Positions 46,349 to 54,893 of a stretch of DNA of 64,000 nt are shown here, piece by piece. The notes under the pieces are model-generated. The model was not told the origin of the DNA. It saw only the letters and a program-made list of their open reading frames with translations, and searched no databases. The first letter of the stretch is position 1, and each line of letters starts with the position of its first letter. The stretch comes from Bradyrhizobium sp. Rc3b (GTDB lineage: Bacteria; Pseudomonadota; Alphaproteobacteria; Rhizobiales; Xanthobacteraceae): NCBI RefSeq assembly GCF_900114915.1, contig NZ_FOUS01000012.1, forward strand, positions 1-64,000, in the 5' to 3' direction. A program made the position numbers and the translations under genes.

Positions 46349-46786
46349 TTGAGCGCAGGTATAGGTAAGCGCCAAGCAGCTTGCCGTAGTTTAGTCTAAA
46401 ATCGCCATTCAAGCGGGCGATCTTCGATAGCTCAGAGGTTTCGACTTCATTCGACATGGGCTGGCTTCCGCGTTGGACCAGCACCCTATGAACCACTGTT
46501 TTGCCCGACGGCACAAGCGAAACTTCGGTAAATCAAAATATTTGCGCCTGCCCATGCCGCGAAGGCTCACACGGATGGTGAGTGGACGCAACGTCCCGCC
46601 TTTGACCCCTAGCTGTTTGCTGTCTCAATCTTGCTCGACACGCACCGGCGTCCGAGAATGACGGTTGGAGAATGTGGCGCGCTCAATTCCTGCTGGCCCT
46701 TTTCTTTCCCATTGTCCGCCATAGAGCGAGCTTAACACACGATACGAGTTGAGGAAGCGCAGCGCGCCGCGCTGCAGGGAGGTCCT
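46349..46786. other. Non-coding stretch
   Basis: Between the split recombinase and the DUF2865 gene I see only short open frames with no ribosome site and no similarity I can name. It may hold the promoter of the next gene. Confidence 0.5.
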
Positions 46787-47440
46787 TTGCGTAGGGTGGA
46801 GCAAGGTACCCGGTGGTCCTTTCAGCGCAAGCTTCGCCGCCTGCTTGCTGCTGCCGTCATCGTTGGCCCCGTCGCGCTGACGCCGGAGATGAGTTCGGCT
46901 GAGGGGCTGCTTGATTTTCTTTTCGGTGGCGGCCGGAAGCAGCAGCAAACCTCGTCTTCCGGCAATGACAATAATCCGCAATTGCCGACGCCGCGGCCGG
47001 TCGTCGCAGGCGCGGGACCTGCCTTCTGCGTGCGCAGCTGCGACGGCAAATACTTTCCGCTGATGCGCGGCGCGGCCTCGCCGGCGCAGATGTGCCAAGC
47101 CTTCTGTCCGACAAGCCCGACCAAGGTCTTCTTCGGCTCCAACATCGATAGTGCTTATGCCGCAACTGGCGAACGCTATGCGGACAGCGAGAACGCCTTT
47201 GCCTATCGGAAGGCGCTGCGCGCCGACTGCACCTGCAACGGCCGCAATCCCGGCGGCCTAGCGCCAATTGATCTCGCGCTGGACGGCTCGCTGCGCCGTG
47301 GCGACGCGGTGGCCACCACCGACGGGCTCGTCGCCTATAGCGGCATACGACTCGGCAGCGACCAAACGCCGGATTTCACCCCCGTGGTCGCGCCCGCGCG
47401 AACCGGCATGACGGCAAACAGCGCGTCAAACCTGAGGTGA
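46787..47440 (+). CDS. DUF2865 domain-containing secreted protein
   Basis: 217 residues. Start at a TTG with GGGAGG four bases before. A signal peptide (LRRLLAAAVIVGPVALTP, cut near SSAEG) is followed by a linker of Gln/Ser/Asn, then the cysteine-rich DUF2865 core: FCVRSCDGKYFPL, MCQAFCPTSPTKVFFG, and ALRADCTCNGR. Such proteins are common in Bradyrhizobium; the function is unknown. Confidence 0.85.
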   Translation: MRRVEQGTRWSFQRKLRRLLAAAVIVGPVALTPEMSSAEGLLDFLFGGGRKQQQTSSSGNDNNPQLPTPRPVVAGAGPAFCVRSCDGKYFPLMRGAASPAQMCQAFCPTSPTKVFFGSNIDSAYAATGERYADSENAFAYRKALRADCTCNGRNPGGLAPIDLALDGSLRRGDAVATTDGLVAYSGIRLGSDQTPDFTPVVAPARTGMTANSASNLR

Positions 47441-47689
47441 CCCGCACGCGTTGCGAGCGGCAAGAGGTCGACCGTAGGTGAATTCAACGCCGGAGCAGCC
47501 TGCAGACCTAGAGCCGGCGAAGGCGCGGATGTCTGCTGATGGGCCCCTGGCCGACCTCGGAAGATTGCTGCTTTTCCGCTGCTGGTGGGGTTTGAGCGGA
47601 CATCAGGTGGCCAGCCGCTTAATGAGTATACGTCGGGTCGAGCACCCATGGGAAGGCTCTAAGCGCTAGGCTCTGCGCCCCGCTAAAGC

Positions 47690-48157
47690 CTACTCGACCT
47701 CAAGATCGTGGATGGTCGGTTTCAGTCCGTCAGGGGTGACTTCAATGCTCGCGAGCGTGATCGGTAGCCTGAAGCGCGGGCGCCCGGCACTGCCGGGATT
47801 CAAGTAGAGCAAGCCATCTACGGTGTTGATCTTGGGCACGTGGGAGTGGCCGGAAACGATGACATCGATGCCCTTAGCTACGGGGTCGATTTGCAAAGCG
47901 CCGAGGTCATGCAGAACATAGAACAGCTGTCCAGCGAGCCGCACGAACTCGGTTTCTGCAAATTCGGTAGCCCACTCGCCAGTGTCCACGTTCCCCCTGA
48001 TCGCCGTGACGGGGCCTATTCTCCGCAGCGCGGTGATGATCTTGGGATCGCCGATGTCGCCGCCGTGAATAATGTGGTCGACATGGGCCAACGCGCGAAG
48101 AGCCTCTGGCCTGAGCAGGCCGTGCGTATCCGAGATGATGCCGATCGTGAATGTCAT
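47690..48157 (-). CDS. Metallophosphoesterase (YfcE/MJ0936 type)
   Basis: 155 residues. The metal motifs are all present: GIISDTHGLL, IHGGDIGDP, AIRGNVDTGE, YVLHDLG and VSGHSHVPK. These small phosphodiesterases hydrolyse phosphodiester bonds; the natural substrate is unknown. I start at 48157 (MTFTIGII). The gene is on the same strand as ku, 106 bases downstream of it. Confidence 0.88.
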   Translation of the reverse strand: MTFTIGIISDTHGLLRPEALRALAHVDHIIHGGDIGDPKIITALRRIGPVTAIRGNVDTGEWATEFAETEFVRLAGQLFYVLHDLGALQIDPVAKGIDVIVSGHSHVPKINTVDGLLYLNPGSAGRPRFRLPITLASIEVTPDGLKPTIHDLEVE

Positions 48158-48263
48158 CGAACTGTCCGAGCGAGCGCCGATTATCGCGTGTTGGGCCGCA
48201 ACAGTCGATCGAGAAGTTGTGCGCTCTTTCTGCAGGGCCACCGGCGCCCCGGACATCCATCGT

Positions 48264-49190
48264 CTAAGCCGACTTTCGCCGCTGGCCCGTCGCGGGTTTC
48301 TTCGCCGCCGCTTCCTTCGCCTGTTTCTTGCCGGCGATCGGCATCAGCATCTCTTTCTGACCTGCCGAAACTTTGCGCGGCTTCTTGACGGGCTTTGCCG
48401 TCTTGGCCGGTGCAGCGTCCCGACCGACGCTCTGCCGCAGCGCCTCCATCAGATCGACCACGTTTTCGCCTTTGGGCCGCTCCTTCGGGCGAATGGTCTT
48501 GCCCGCGCGCTTCTGGTTGATCAGGTCGACCAGCGCGGTTTCGTAGTGGTCCTCGAATTTCTCGGGAGCGAACGTGCCTGTCTTCTGGTTGACGATGTGC
48601 CTTGCGAGATCGAGCATATCCTTGGTGACTTTGACGTTCTGGATCTCGTCAAAATACTCCTGCTCGTTGCGTACCTCGTACGGATAGCGAAGCAGGGTGC
48701 CGACGAGCCCCTTGTCCATAGGTTCGAGAGCGATGATGTGCTCGCGGTTGGTCAGCACGACCCGCCCAATCGCGACCTTATCCATTTCGCGGATGGTCTC
48801 GCGGATCACTGCGAAGGCGTCGTGACCGATCTTGCCGTCCGGCGTGAGATAGTACGGTCGGATCAGGTAGCGCGGGTCGATCTCGGACTTGTCGACGAAC
48901 TCATCGATCTCAATGGTGCGGGTCGACTCCAGGGCCAGCTCCTCGAGCTCCTCCTTGGTGACCTCGATGTACTGTCCTTTGTCGAGCTCGTACCCCTTGA
49001 CGATGTCCTCGTTCGCGACCTCGTCACCGGTATCGGCATCGACCTTCAGGTACTTGATCCGGTGGCCGGTCGCTCGATTGAGTTGATTGAAGGAGATCTT
49101 TTCGCTCTCCGACGTCGCTGGGTAGAGGGCCACCGGACAAGTGACGAGCGACAGACGCAAGAAGCCTTTCCAGTTGGCTCTCGGGGCCAT
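48264..49190 (-). CDS. ku: Non-homologous end-joining protein Ku
   Basis: 308 residues. The Ku core is plain: WKGFLRLSLVTCPVALYPA, RIKYLKVDADTGDEV, KGYELDKGQYIEV, REHIIALEP and LLRYPYEVRNEQEYF. A Lys/Ala-rich tail (residues 250-308) may bind DNA or LigD. Ku rings load on broken DNA ends. No ligase D gene is in the window, so its partner must be elsewhere. Bradyrhizobium usually carries several ku genes. Confidence 0.96.
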   Translation of the reverse strand: MAPRANWKGFLRLSLVTCPVALYPATSESEKISFNQLNRATGHRIKYLKVDADTGDEVANEDIVKGYELDKGQYIEVTKEELEELALESTRTIEIDEFVDKSEIDPRYLIRPYYLTPDGKIGHDAFAVIRETIREMDKVAIGRVVLTNREHIIALEPMDKGLVGTLLRYPYEVRNEQEYFDEIQNVKVTKDMLDLARHIVNQKTGTFAPEKFEDHYETALVDLINQKRAGKTIRPKERPKGENVVDLMEALRQSVGRDAAPAKTAKPVKKPRKVSAGQKEMLMPIAGKKQAKEAAAKKPATGQRRKSA

Positions 49191-49324
49191 GGTACGCAGA
49201 ACTCCAGTTCGGACGGATTCAAGACGAACGGCGGAGCGTGGTTCCGACAGTAGATGTGGCCCATAAGAAGATATTTTTCACGCCGGCTCTCGACTCCAAT
49301 GTTCTTGTTATGTTCTATGGCGGC

Positions 49325-49720
49325 ATGACGGACCGACCCGCGAGCTGGCGCATGCCGATACCCAAACAGATGGAGAAAATGGCAGCACTCGCGGGCAGAA
49401 GCGCGCCGCAGAAGCCCGGATTGGCTCCTGAGGCTGATTTGCCCGCGGAGTATTGGCAGGCCCTTCTAGACGACCCTCGCGCCGAGGCACGGTCAGTCCT
49501 TTCCGGAGGGGCACTACCGTTAAGCCAAATTCCTCAGCACATTCTGAGGCTGGGATGCCGGCGCTGTGCTCGGATCGTCGAAATTCAGAAGGTTGATGCC
49601 ATCCGCCTCTACGGCCGGGAGGCACTCTGGAAAGACGTTGGGCGCCGGCTCTTGGACAATACCTGCACGCAGCGGACCGGTCGGCATGAGGAAGACGGCT
49701 GCTGGCCTGCGCTCGACTAG
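49325..49720 (+). CDS. Hypothetical protein with paired cysteines
   Basis: About 131 residues from an ATG at 49325. The frame opens earlier, at 49238, without support. The C-terminal part is the informative one: LRLGCRRCARIVEIQKVDAIRLYG, then DNTCTQRTGRHEEDGCWP. Four cysteines and a histidine could bind zinc. The protein is followed by another small cysteine-paired protein and by the SRAP gene, all on the plus strand. No family recognised. Confidence 0.65.
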   Translation: MTDRPASWRMPIPKQMEKMAALAGRSAPQKPGLAPEADLPAEYWQALLDDPRAEARSVLSGGALPLSQIPQHILRLGCRRCARIVEIQKVDAIRLYGREALWKDVGRRLLDNTCTQRTGRHEEDGCWPALD

Positions 49721-49750
49721 TCGCCGGCTCGGCCGGAACTGGATGCTGCC

Positions 49751-50200
49751 ATGGCACCGAAGCACCACCCGACGCCGCTCAGCGGCGGCGACCGCAAGGC
49801 GCTCTCCAAGGAATTGGGGAGAGCCCGCGCGATGACGACGATTCTCATTGAACAGTCTGCCGAAGCCCGTGCCAAGGGCGAGGCTCTCATACGACAGGCA
49901 GACAAGCTACTCTGTGAATCCTGGAACGAGAGGATGTGGGCCGACGGTGGACCGATTGACCCATCGCCGACCGTCGACCAGGCAATCAACGCCGCTTACG
50001 CTTGGCTCGAGATCGAATGCTCGCGATGCAAGACCAGGCGAGACGTCGACCTGGCGGCGCTCCGCCATCCGCCGACAACGTTTGTCCACGACTTGGCGAG
50101 CCGCCTCCGCTGCAGCAAATGTACTAATGCTGGCCGTCGGCCGTCAGTTAACCTTCTGCAACTGGCATCGCGCTCCCGCCAGGCCGTAACGGAGACCTGA
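49751..50200 (+). CDS. Hypothetical zinc-ribbon protein
   Basis: 149 residues. Residues 25-55 look like a helix (TILIEQSAEARAKGEALIRQ). The end holds two CxxC pairs 33 residues apart, IECSRCKTRRDVDL and RLRCSKCTNAG, which looks like a zinc ribbon. It ends two bases before the SRAP gene, so the two are probably translated together. No known family. Confidence 0.65.
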   Translation: MAPKHHPTPLSGGDRKALSKELGRARAMTTILIEQSAEARAKGEALIRQADKLLCESWNERMWADGGPIDPSPTVDQAINAAYAWLEIECSRCKTRRDVDLAALRHPPTTFVHDLASRLRCSKCTNAGRRPSVNLLQLASRSRQAVTET

Positions 50201-50202
50201 TC

Positions 50203-50925
50203 GTGTGCAATCTCTATTCGATTACAACCAACCAGGCCGCGATCAGCGCGCTGTTCCGCGTCATGAACCGGTACGTCGGTAACTTGGCGCCGATGCCCGG
50301 CGTCTTTCCAGACTACAAAGCGCCGATTATTCGCTCCGGCGCCGACGGCCGCGAACTCGTCACCGCGCGTTGGGGCATGCCGTCGTCGTCGAAGGCGCTG
50401 ATGGATGCGACGAAGAAGCGCGCCGAAAAACTGCAAGCGAAGGGAAAGACCGTCGACTTCAAGGAACTGTTGCGGATGGAGCCCGACGGCGGCACGACCA
50501 ACATCCGCAATGTGAAGAGCAAACACTGGACTAGATGGCTGGGTCCGGAGAATCGCTGTGTGGTGCCGTTCAACTCCTTCAGCGAGTTCAACAAGGCCGA
50601 AGGTGGTGACATCTGGTTCGCGCTCGACGAAACCAGACCCCTCGCATGCTTCGCCGGCATCTGGACCAATTGGACATCGGTCAGGAAGGTCAAGGAAGGC
50701 GAAACGACCAATGACCTCTACGCATTCCTGACGACGGCGCCCAACGCCGAAGTCGGCGCGTTTCATCCGAAGGCGATGCCGGTGATCTTGACGACACCGG
50801 CGGAAGTCAATGCTTGGCTCGGTGCACCCTGGGAGAAAGCCATGGCACTCCAACGTCCCCTTCCGGATGGATCTCTAAAGATCGTGGAAAGGGGCACAAA
50901 GGAAGACCCCGCATCGGATACCTAA
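50203..50925 (+). CDS. SOS response-associated peptidase (SRAP/YedK)
   Basis: 240 residues, GTG start with GGAGACC close before it. Cys2 (MCNLYSIT) is the residue that forms a covalent bond with abasic sites in single-stranded DNA. ARWGMPSS, CVVPFNSFSEFNK with the catalytic Glu, and GAFHPKAMPVIL with the His are the family marks. It shields abasic sites from breakage, so it fits the neighbouring ku gene as part of a DNA-repair group. Confidence 0.93.
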   Translation: MCNLYSITTNQAAISALFRVMNRYVGNLAPMPGVFPDYKAPIIRSGADGRELVTARWGMPSSSKALMDATKKRAEKLQAKGKTVDFKELLRMEPDGGTTNIRNVKSKHWTRWLGPENRCVVPFNSFSEFNKAEGGDIWFALDETRPLACFAGIWTNWTSVRKVKEGETTNDLYAFLTTAPNAEVGAFHPKAMPVILTTPAEVNAWLGAPWEKAMALQRPLPDGSLKIVERGTKEDPASDT

Positions 50926-51088
50926 TCCTTGAAGTATTTCCCGGAAATCTCATCTGCGGGCACAGCCCTCGACCATAGCGGTGGGTCAGGCACATCCCCG
51001 ATTCTACCTAAGCCGGACAGGTAGCGTCTCGCAGATGCTTGCCTTGAAGGCATCCGCGGTGCGAACATACGCAACCCAGGAGGGCATC

Positions 51089-52054
51089 ATGGTAGGTGTC
51101 GATTACAGCGCGTGGGACGTTCAGAACGGCGAGCTACGACGCCGGTTTGACTATCAAGATTCGAAGACCAAAAGATATATCGCCACAATTCATCTCGTCT
51201 GTAAGATAGAACGCGGCACTTCGGAACCACTCACCTTCCTTGCTTTCACGTTTTCACCGTTTCGGGTCGTTGACGGCCTCGATCTGGGCCTGTCGCTTGC
51301 GCCCCTCGACGGCGGCCGGCACGCGCCTGTGGGAGTGAACGTCACATCGGTCGAGGACGGCCAAGGCGCGCTAATGTCACCGCGCACCCCGCAGGGTCTG
51401 CGGCTGCTGCTTTCTCACCTACTCAGTGGGAGACAGCTCAAGTTCGGCATTTTCCAAGGCCCTGAGCAGCTAGTAGATATGCCATTTTATAATGATTCCG
51501 AATTTGCCCAGCTGCATCAGGCGCAAGTCGCCGTGCTAAAGACAAAGGCAAGCGTGTTCCTGGCAAAAATCACAGGTGTGATTCCTCAGGGCATGAATCT
51601 GCCGGCTCCGCCGGTCGAGATGCGGGAATTCGACAACATTACCACCGCCAAGCAATGGTTGCTCGGTGAAGCGCTGACTAATCTTCCCACACCAGTCAAC
51701 AACATCGAAGTCTTCGAGAACGGTCAGTCAGTCTGGCGCGAATGGCACTCGAGCCATGACGCACTAATATCGAAGAACGAGCTTTGGTGGGATGCAAAGG
51801 ACCCAGGCCGGAAGGAACGTGAGGCTGCCGACAAAGAGCGCAGGTGCAACATCGAGTCCGGGCTTATTCCACACAGTCAGCTTTCCCTGAAGGAGCAATT
51901 CGAGAAGGCGAACCCGCGCTGGCTTGGGCCATACTTCGCCTGGCTCCCAACAAGCACACTCGATGCTGGGACCATCTGGATGACGCAGTATTGGGTGCGC
52001 GCCAGCCTGGGTCTCAAATACAAAAATAAAGGCTGGTTTCCGGACAACGATTAG
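51089..52054 (+). CDS. Protein of unknown function
   Basis: 321 residues from an ATG with an excellent AGGAGGG site five bases before. The N-terminal half looks beta-rich (GVDYSAWDVQNGELRRRFDY, IATIHLVCKIERG). The C-terminal half is helical with a tryptophan-rich stretch (WREWHSSHDALISKNELWWD) and ends WVRASLGLKYKNKGWF. No signal peptide, no membrane segment and no motif that I know. A decayed GIY-YIG gene follows nine bases later. Confidence 0.7.
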   Translation: MVGVDYSAWDVQNGELRRRFDYQDSKTKRYIATIHLVCKIERGTSEPLTFLAFTFSPFRVVDGLDLGLSLAPLDGGRHAPVGVNVTSVEDGQGALMSPRTPQGLRLLLSHLLSGRQLKFGIFQGPEQLVDMPFYNDSEFAQLHQAQVAVLKTKASVFLAKITGVIPQGMNLPAPPVEMREFDNITTAKQWLLGEALTNLPTPVNNIEVFENGQSVWREWHSSHDALISKNELWWDAKDPGRKEREAADKERRCNIESGLIPHSQLSLKEQFEKANPRWLGPYFAWLPTSTLDAGTIWMTQYWVRASLGLKYKNKGWFPDND

Positions 52055-52062
52055 GGGGAAAC

Positions 52063-52297
52063 GTGAGAGTTGAAGGGCCTGATACTTATGAGCTTTCGTT
52101 CACGTCGACTGAGTTCCAACGTGCTCTGCTCCAGAGGGACCAACAAATTTTCCGGGATCGCCACGAACGATCTGCCTAAGCTCTATATCGGCTCCATCGA
52201 CCGAAAGCCGATCTACGTAGGGCTCACAAAACAGAGCATCCGAAACCGTCTGCGCCTCGGCTGGAACGCTAGTGGAGAGAGCGGCTACTACGGATAG
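52063..52297 (+). pseudogene. Decayed GIY-YIG nuclease gene
   Basis: A GTG with GGGGGAA before it opens a frame VRVEGPDTYELSFTSTEFQ that stops at 52177. The DNA then continues in another frame as PKLYIGSIDRKPIYVGLTK and later NASGESGYYG, which is the GIY-YIG nuclease core. It stops at a TAG (52295-52297) where the family has Tyr. So there are a frameshift and a nonsense change. The C-terminal half is missing; the DNA after it looks like a transposase remnant. Confidence 0.55.
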
Positions 52298-52339
52298 CCA
52301 TGCCGTAACCCGTATTTGAAAGCCTATAGCCAAGGGTTT

Positions 52340-52433
52340 TTTTGGGCTTCATATAGCGCAATCCGAAGCGCAGGGCCCTCGCGGCTTCCTCCACCGAGTT
52401 CGACTTGAAATCGCGGCCGTGATCCATGATTAA
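52340..52433 (-). mobile_element. Integrase-core (DDE) transposase remnant
   Basis: Read on the minus strand, the DNA gives LIMDHGRDFKSNSVEEAARAL and then FGLRYMKPKK, which matches the pattern around the second catalytic Asp of rve-type transposases (D-x-G-x-(D/E)-F). Both ends are missing. The piece is too short for a family name. Confidence 0.4.
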
Positions 52434-52443
52434 CCTATCGCTG

Positions 52444-53808
52444 TCAGAGAGAGCGGAATTCGATTTTGAGAGCCTCCGATAATTGTCCGTTCATGGCTTC
52501 AAGCTCGGACAGAGCTTGAGGAATAGTCGTCCAAGGCGGCGCTGTGTATCGTCCCTCGCCACGACGGCGCGCCGCTATATCATCGACTATCAGGTGGCGC
52601 TCAGGCTCCTCCAAGACGTGAGGACTCTCGAAAAAGATCAGGCGACGTGCAAGCCGTCTTAATCGACTGTCTTGGAAGCGGTCCGCAAGTTCCGCTCTAG
52701 CTTGCCACGGCAAGCTGTGGAATTGCCGGGACAACGCGGAATCAGCATCGGAGATGAACTTTCCGCCATAGATCTGTTGCTCGACGTGTTCGGACGGCGG
52801 ATAGATCGGCTCGATCGACGCGGCCGCGCTGGTCAGAGTCGCCATGAATTCAGGGTCGGCGCGAACCGAAGACGCGCGCCGTACGAGTTCGTCTTCGGTC
52901 AAATCCACGAACCGATCGGGTTCGATGTCCCAGAGCGGATAGAGCAGCGGCGACGCGTTGACCTTCAGGCGACGGATCGGACGCGGTTCCTGCGTCAGGC
53001 GCTGGGATAGGTCGCCGACATTGAGCTTCCGCAACGCGTCAATGTCGGATGCGAGGTCGAGGCAGTAGTGGGCATTTCCGTCGTTCGGGCTAATTCCGAC
53101 CCTCGTCAGGAAGTGCATGACCTGCGGGCGGCCGAAATAGTCGAAGTAGGCGAAAGCGTCCTCGTCCCGGACGAAATCGACGACCGCTGCCTTGGCCGAG
53201 AAGCGGAGAAACGTCGACCAGAGGTCTGGCGCGCCGGCGCGCACCAGTCGGCATAGACCGAGCATTGCGTCGACGTCGGCGGCGGCGTCATGGAGCGCGC
53301 GTGAAGGGACGCCGTTTGCCGCGGCCATCGCACCGAGCCGATGGGTGGGACGACCGTCCGGCTCCAGTCCCGCGTGCATGACCGAGGGATGCAGGGTCGT
53401 CGCGGCGCGCATCAGGTTGAGAACGTCGGCGCGAGCATTGCCGTTCATGTTGGTCAAAAAAATCGGATGCAGGCATTGATAGAACGCCTGCCGAAGAAAC
53501 TCCTCGTCGAAGCGGATAGAATTGTAACCGAGAAAAGTCGCAGGGCACCACGAAGCCAGCACGTTCGCGATCTCGCACACCATCGAATAGTGCGACTGTC
53601 TGAAAGGGCTGTTGGCTTCGGCCAGCGTATGCCCGGTGACCAGCAATGCCTGCGGCGACGGAACGACGTGGGGCAAGAGACGCGATTTCGTCTCGAACCG
53701 GTGCGTCTCGTTGAGGTCTGAGTCGGTCCTGACGGCGGCGAACTGAAGTATCTGGTCGAAGCGCTTGTTCAACCCCGACGTTTCGAGATCGTACAGGACG
53801 AATGCCAC
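52444..53808 (-). CDS. DnaQ-fold exonuclease related to exonuclease I (SbcB)
   Basis: 454 residues. The DEDDh site is visible: FVLYDLETSGLNK at the start (Asp7, Glu9), GYNSIRFDEEFLRQAFY, and LHDAAADVDAMLGLC near residue 175. The C-terminal 250 residues follow the ExoI pattern (FHSLPWQARAELADRF). ExoI degrades single-stranded DNA from the 3' end. The gene is last in a three-gene unit with an XRE regulator and an ImmA/IrrE peptidase, an unusual setting that hints at defence or mobile-element control. Confidence 0.88.
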   Translation of the reverse strand: MAFVLYDLETSGLNKRFDQILQFAAVRTDSDLNETHRFETKSRLLPHVVPSPQALLVTGHTLAEANSPFRQSHYSMVCEIANVLASWCPATFLGYNSIRFDEEFLRQAFYQCLHPIFLTNMNGNARADVLNLMRAATTLHPSVMHAGLEPDGRPTHRLGAMAAANGVPSRALHDAAADVDAMLGLCRLVRAGAPDLWSTFLRFSAKAAVVDFVRDEDAFAYFDYFGRPQVMHFLTRVGISPNDGNAHYCLDLASDIDALRKLNVGDLSQRLTQEPRPIRRLKVNASPLLYPLWDIEPDRFVDLTEDELVRRASSVRADPEFMATLTSAAASIEPIYPPSEHVEQQIYGGKFISDADSALSRQFHSLPWQARAELADRFQDSRLRRLARRLIFFESPHVLEEPERHLIVDDIAARRRGEGRYTAPPWTTIPQALSELEAMNGQLSEALKIEFRSL

Positions 53809-53821
53809 GACCGCGATCGCC

Positions 53822-54337
53822 TTACAATCTTCCGAGCCTGAACTGCAGGGCGGCGAGACTGACGCGGAATCGATTGGCCATGCCGATCAGGTAGTCGTCG
53901 TCCTGGATGTCGCGGGATGACTCCGCCAGCACCTGCCGCACGAGCCGTTCCGGCATCAGCAGCTCCGATGCGAACGCATTGGCCTGCTTTTCGAGGGGAT
54001 CGATGCCCTCCGCCGAAATGGAATCGCGCGGAATGAAATTCCTGCCCTTGTCGATCAACACCGTCGCCTCCAGCTTTGCGCGATGCAGCACCACGTGGGC
54101 CAATTCGTGCGCGATGGTGAAGCGCTGGCGGTTCGGATGGTGGTTCGAGTTAACGCCTATCACCGGCTTGCCGTCCCGGATGAACGCCATGCCGGACAAT
54201 TCGTCGTCGAAAGGTGTGTATTCGATGCGGACGCCCAAGACCTTCGCGAGCCTGTCCACCGGGACGGGCGGAGCCTTCAGACCGAGGCGTTTGACCAGAG
54301 CACCCGCTTGCTCTCTCGCTTCTTCCAGTTCGTTCAT
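53822..54337 (-). CDS. ImmA/IrrE-family metallopeptidase
   Basis: 171 residues. The zinc motif is FTIAHELAHVVLH, and EKQANAFASELLMP gives the third ligand region, both standard for COG2856. Such enzymes cleave a partner XRE repressor, often on DNA damage. The gene starts two bases after the xre stop and ends 13 bases before the exonuclease gene. Confidence 0.93.
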   Translation of the reverse strand: MNELEEAREQAGALVKRLGLKAPPVPVDRLAKVLGVRIEYTPFDDELSGMAFIRDGKPVIGVNSNHHPNRQRFTIAHELAHVVLHRAKLEATVLIDKGRNFIPRDSISAEGIDPLEKQANAFASELLMPERLVRQVLAESSRDIQDDDYLIGMANRFRVSLAALQFRLGRL

Positions 54338-54339
54338 TG

Positions 54340-54666
54340 TCAGCCCCCGCCCGTCCGTCTCACGTAGTTCTCAATCTGCGCCCGCTGCGTGGCGTTCACG
54401 TCGCTGCCTTCGATCAACAGCGGACCGCTCGCCTGCTCGAACGAAAAGCTGCTCGGAACGAGGTCAATGATCGAGTCGACCTGCAGCGCCTTCGCCAGCC
54501 TATAGACCTGATGAAGCATCAGCTTCTGTCGCCCGCTCTCGATGTTGGCCAGCGACGCCCTCGTCAGTCCGATCATGTCGGCCACCTCCGCCTGCTTAAG
54601 GCGCAGCTTCTTTCGTCGCGCCGCCAGGCTCGCGCCGATAATCCGGTAGATCTCCAAATCAGCCAT
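54340..54666 (-). CDS. XRE-family helix-turn-helix regulator
   Basis: 108 residues. The HTH is RRKKLRLKQAEVADMIGLTRASLANIESG followed by LHQVYRLAKAL. It is the first gene of the xre-immA-exonuclease unit and is divergent from the MBL operon. I infer that it represses one or both units and that ImmA relieves this, as in ImmR/ImmA pairs. Its likely sites are the CAAACATT repeats in the shared intergenic region. Confidence 0.9.
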   Translation of the reverse strand: MADLEIYRIIGASLAARRKKLRLKQAEVADMIGLTRASLANIESGRQKLMLHQVYRLAKALQVDSIIDLVPSSFSFEQASGPLLIEGSDVNATQRAQIENYVRRTGGG

Positions 54667-54708
54667 GTTGCCCTAGAGAATCGTAGTTCCGATCATCCGT
54701 CAACGTTG

Positions 54709-54737
54709 CAAACATTTCTGTGCTTAATACAAACATT
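54709..54737. promoter_or_regulatory. Direct repeat CAAACATT, candidate operator
   Basis: CAAACATT occurs at 54709-54716 and at 54730-54737, exactly 21 bases apart, which is two helical turns. The region 54709-54775 is the AT-rich part of the 158-base gap between the divergent units. This is what a tandem binding site for the XRE protein would look like. No direct evidence. Confidence 0.45.
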
Positions 54738-54824
54738 ACTAAAAATTAATATTGCATTGGTGTTTTTCTAATCAGACTCGGCTAGGTTGTAGGGAACAAG
54801 AACTTTCCCGATTTTGGAGCCGTC

Positions 54825-54893
54825 ATGGCTATCCCGAACCGACCTGAAGCCCTACCGCGCCCGCGGACGATGAGCGGGGGCGAAGCCGCATGA
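54825..54893 (+). CDS. Short leader reading frame upstream of the MBL operon
   Basis: A 22-codon frame with GGAG five bases before the ATG, coding MAIPNRPEALPRPRTMSGGE and two alanines. Its TGA overlaps the start of the first MBL gene (ATGA). It may be a coupling leader. The GG near its end is noted as a possibility for a modified peptide, but at 22 residues no fold is possible. Confidence 0.35.
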   Translation: MAIPNRPEALPRPRTMSGGEAA

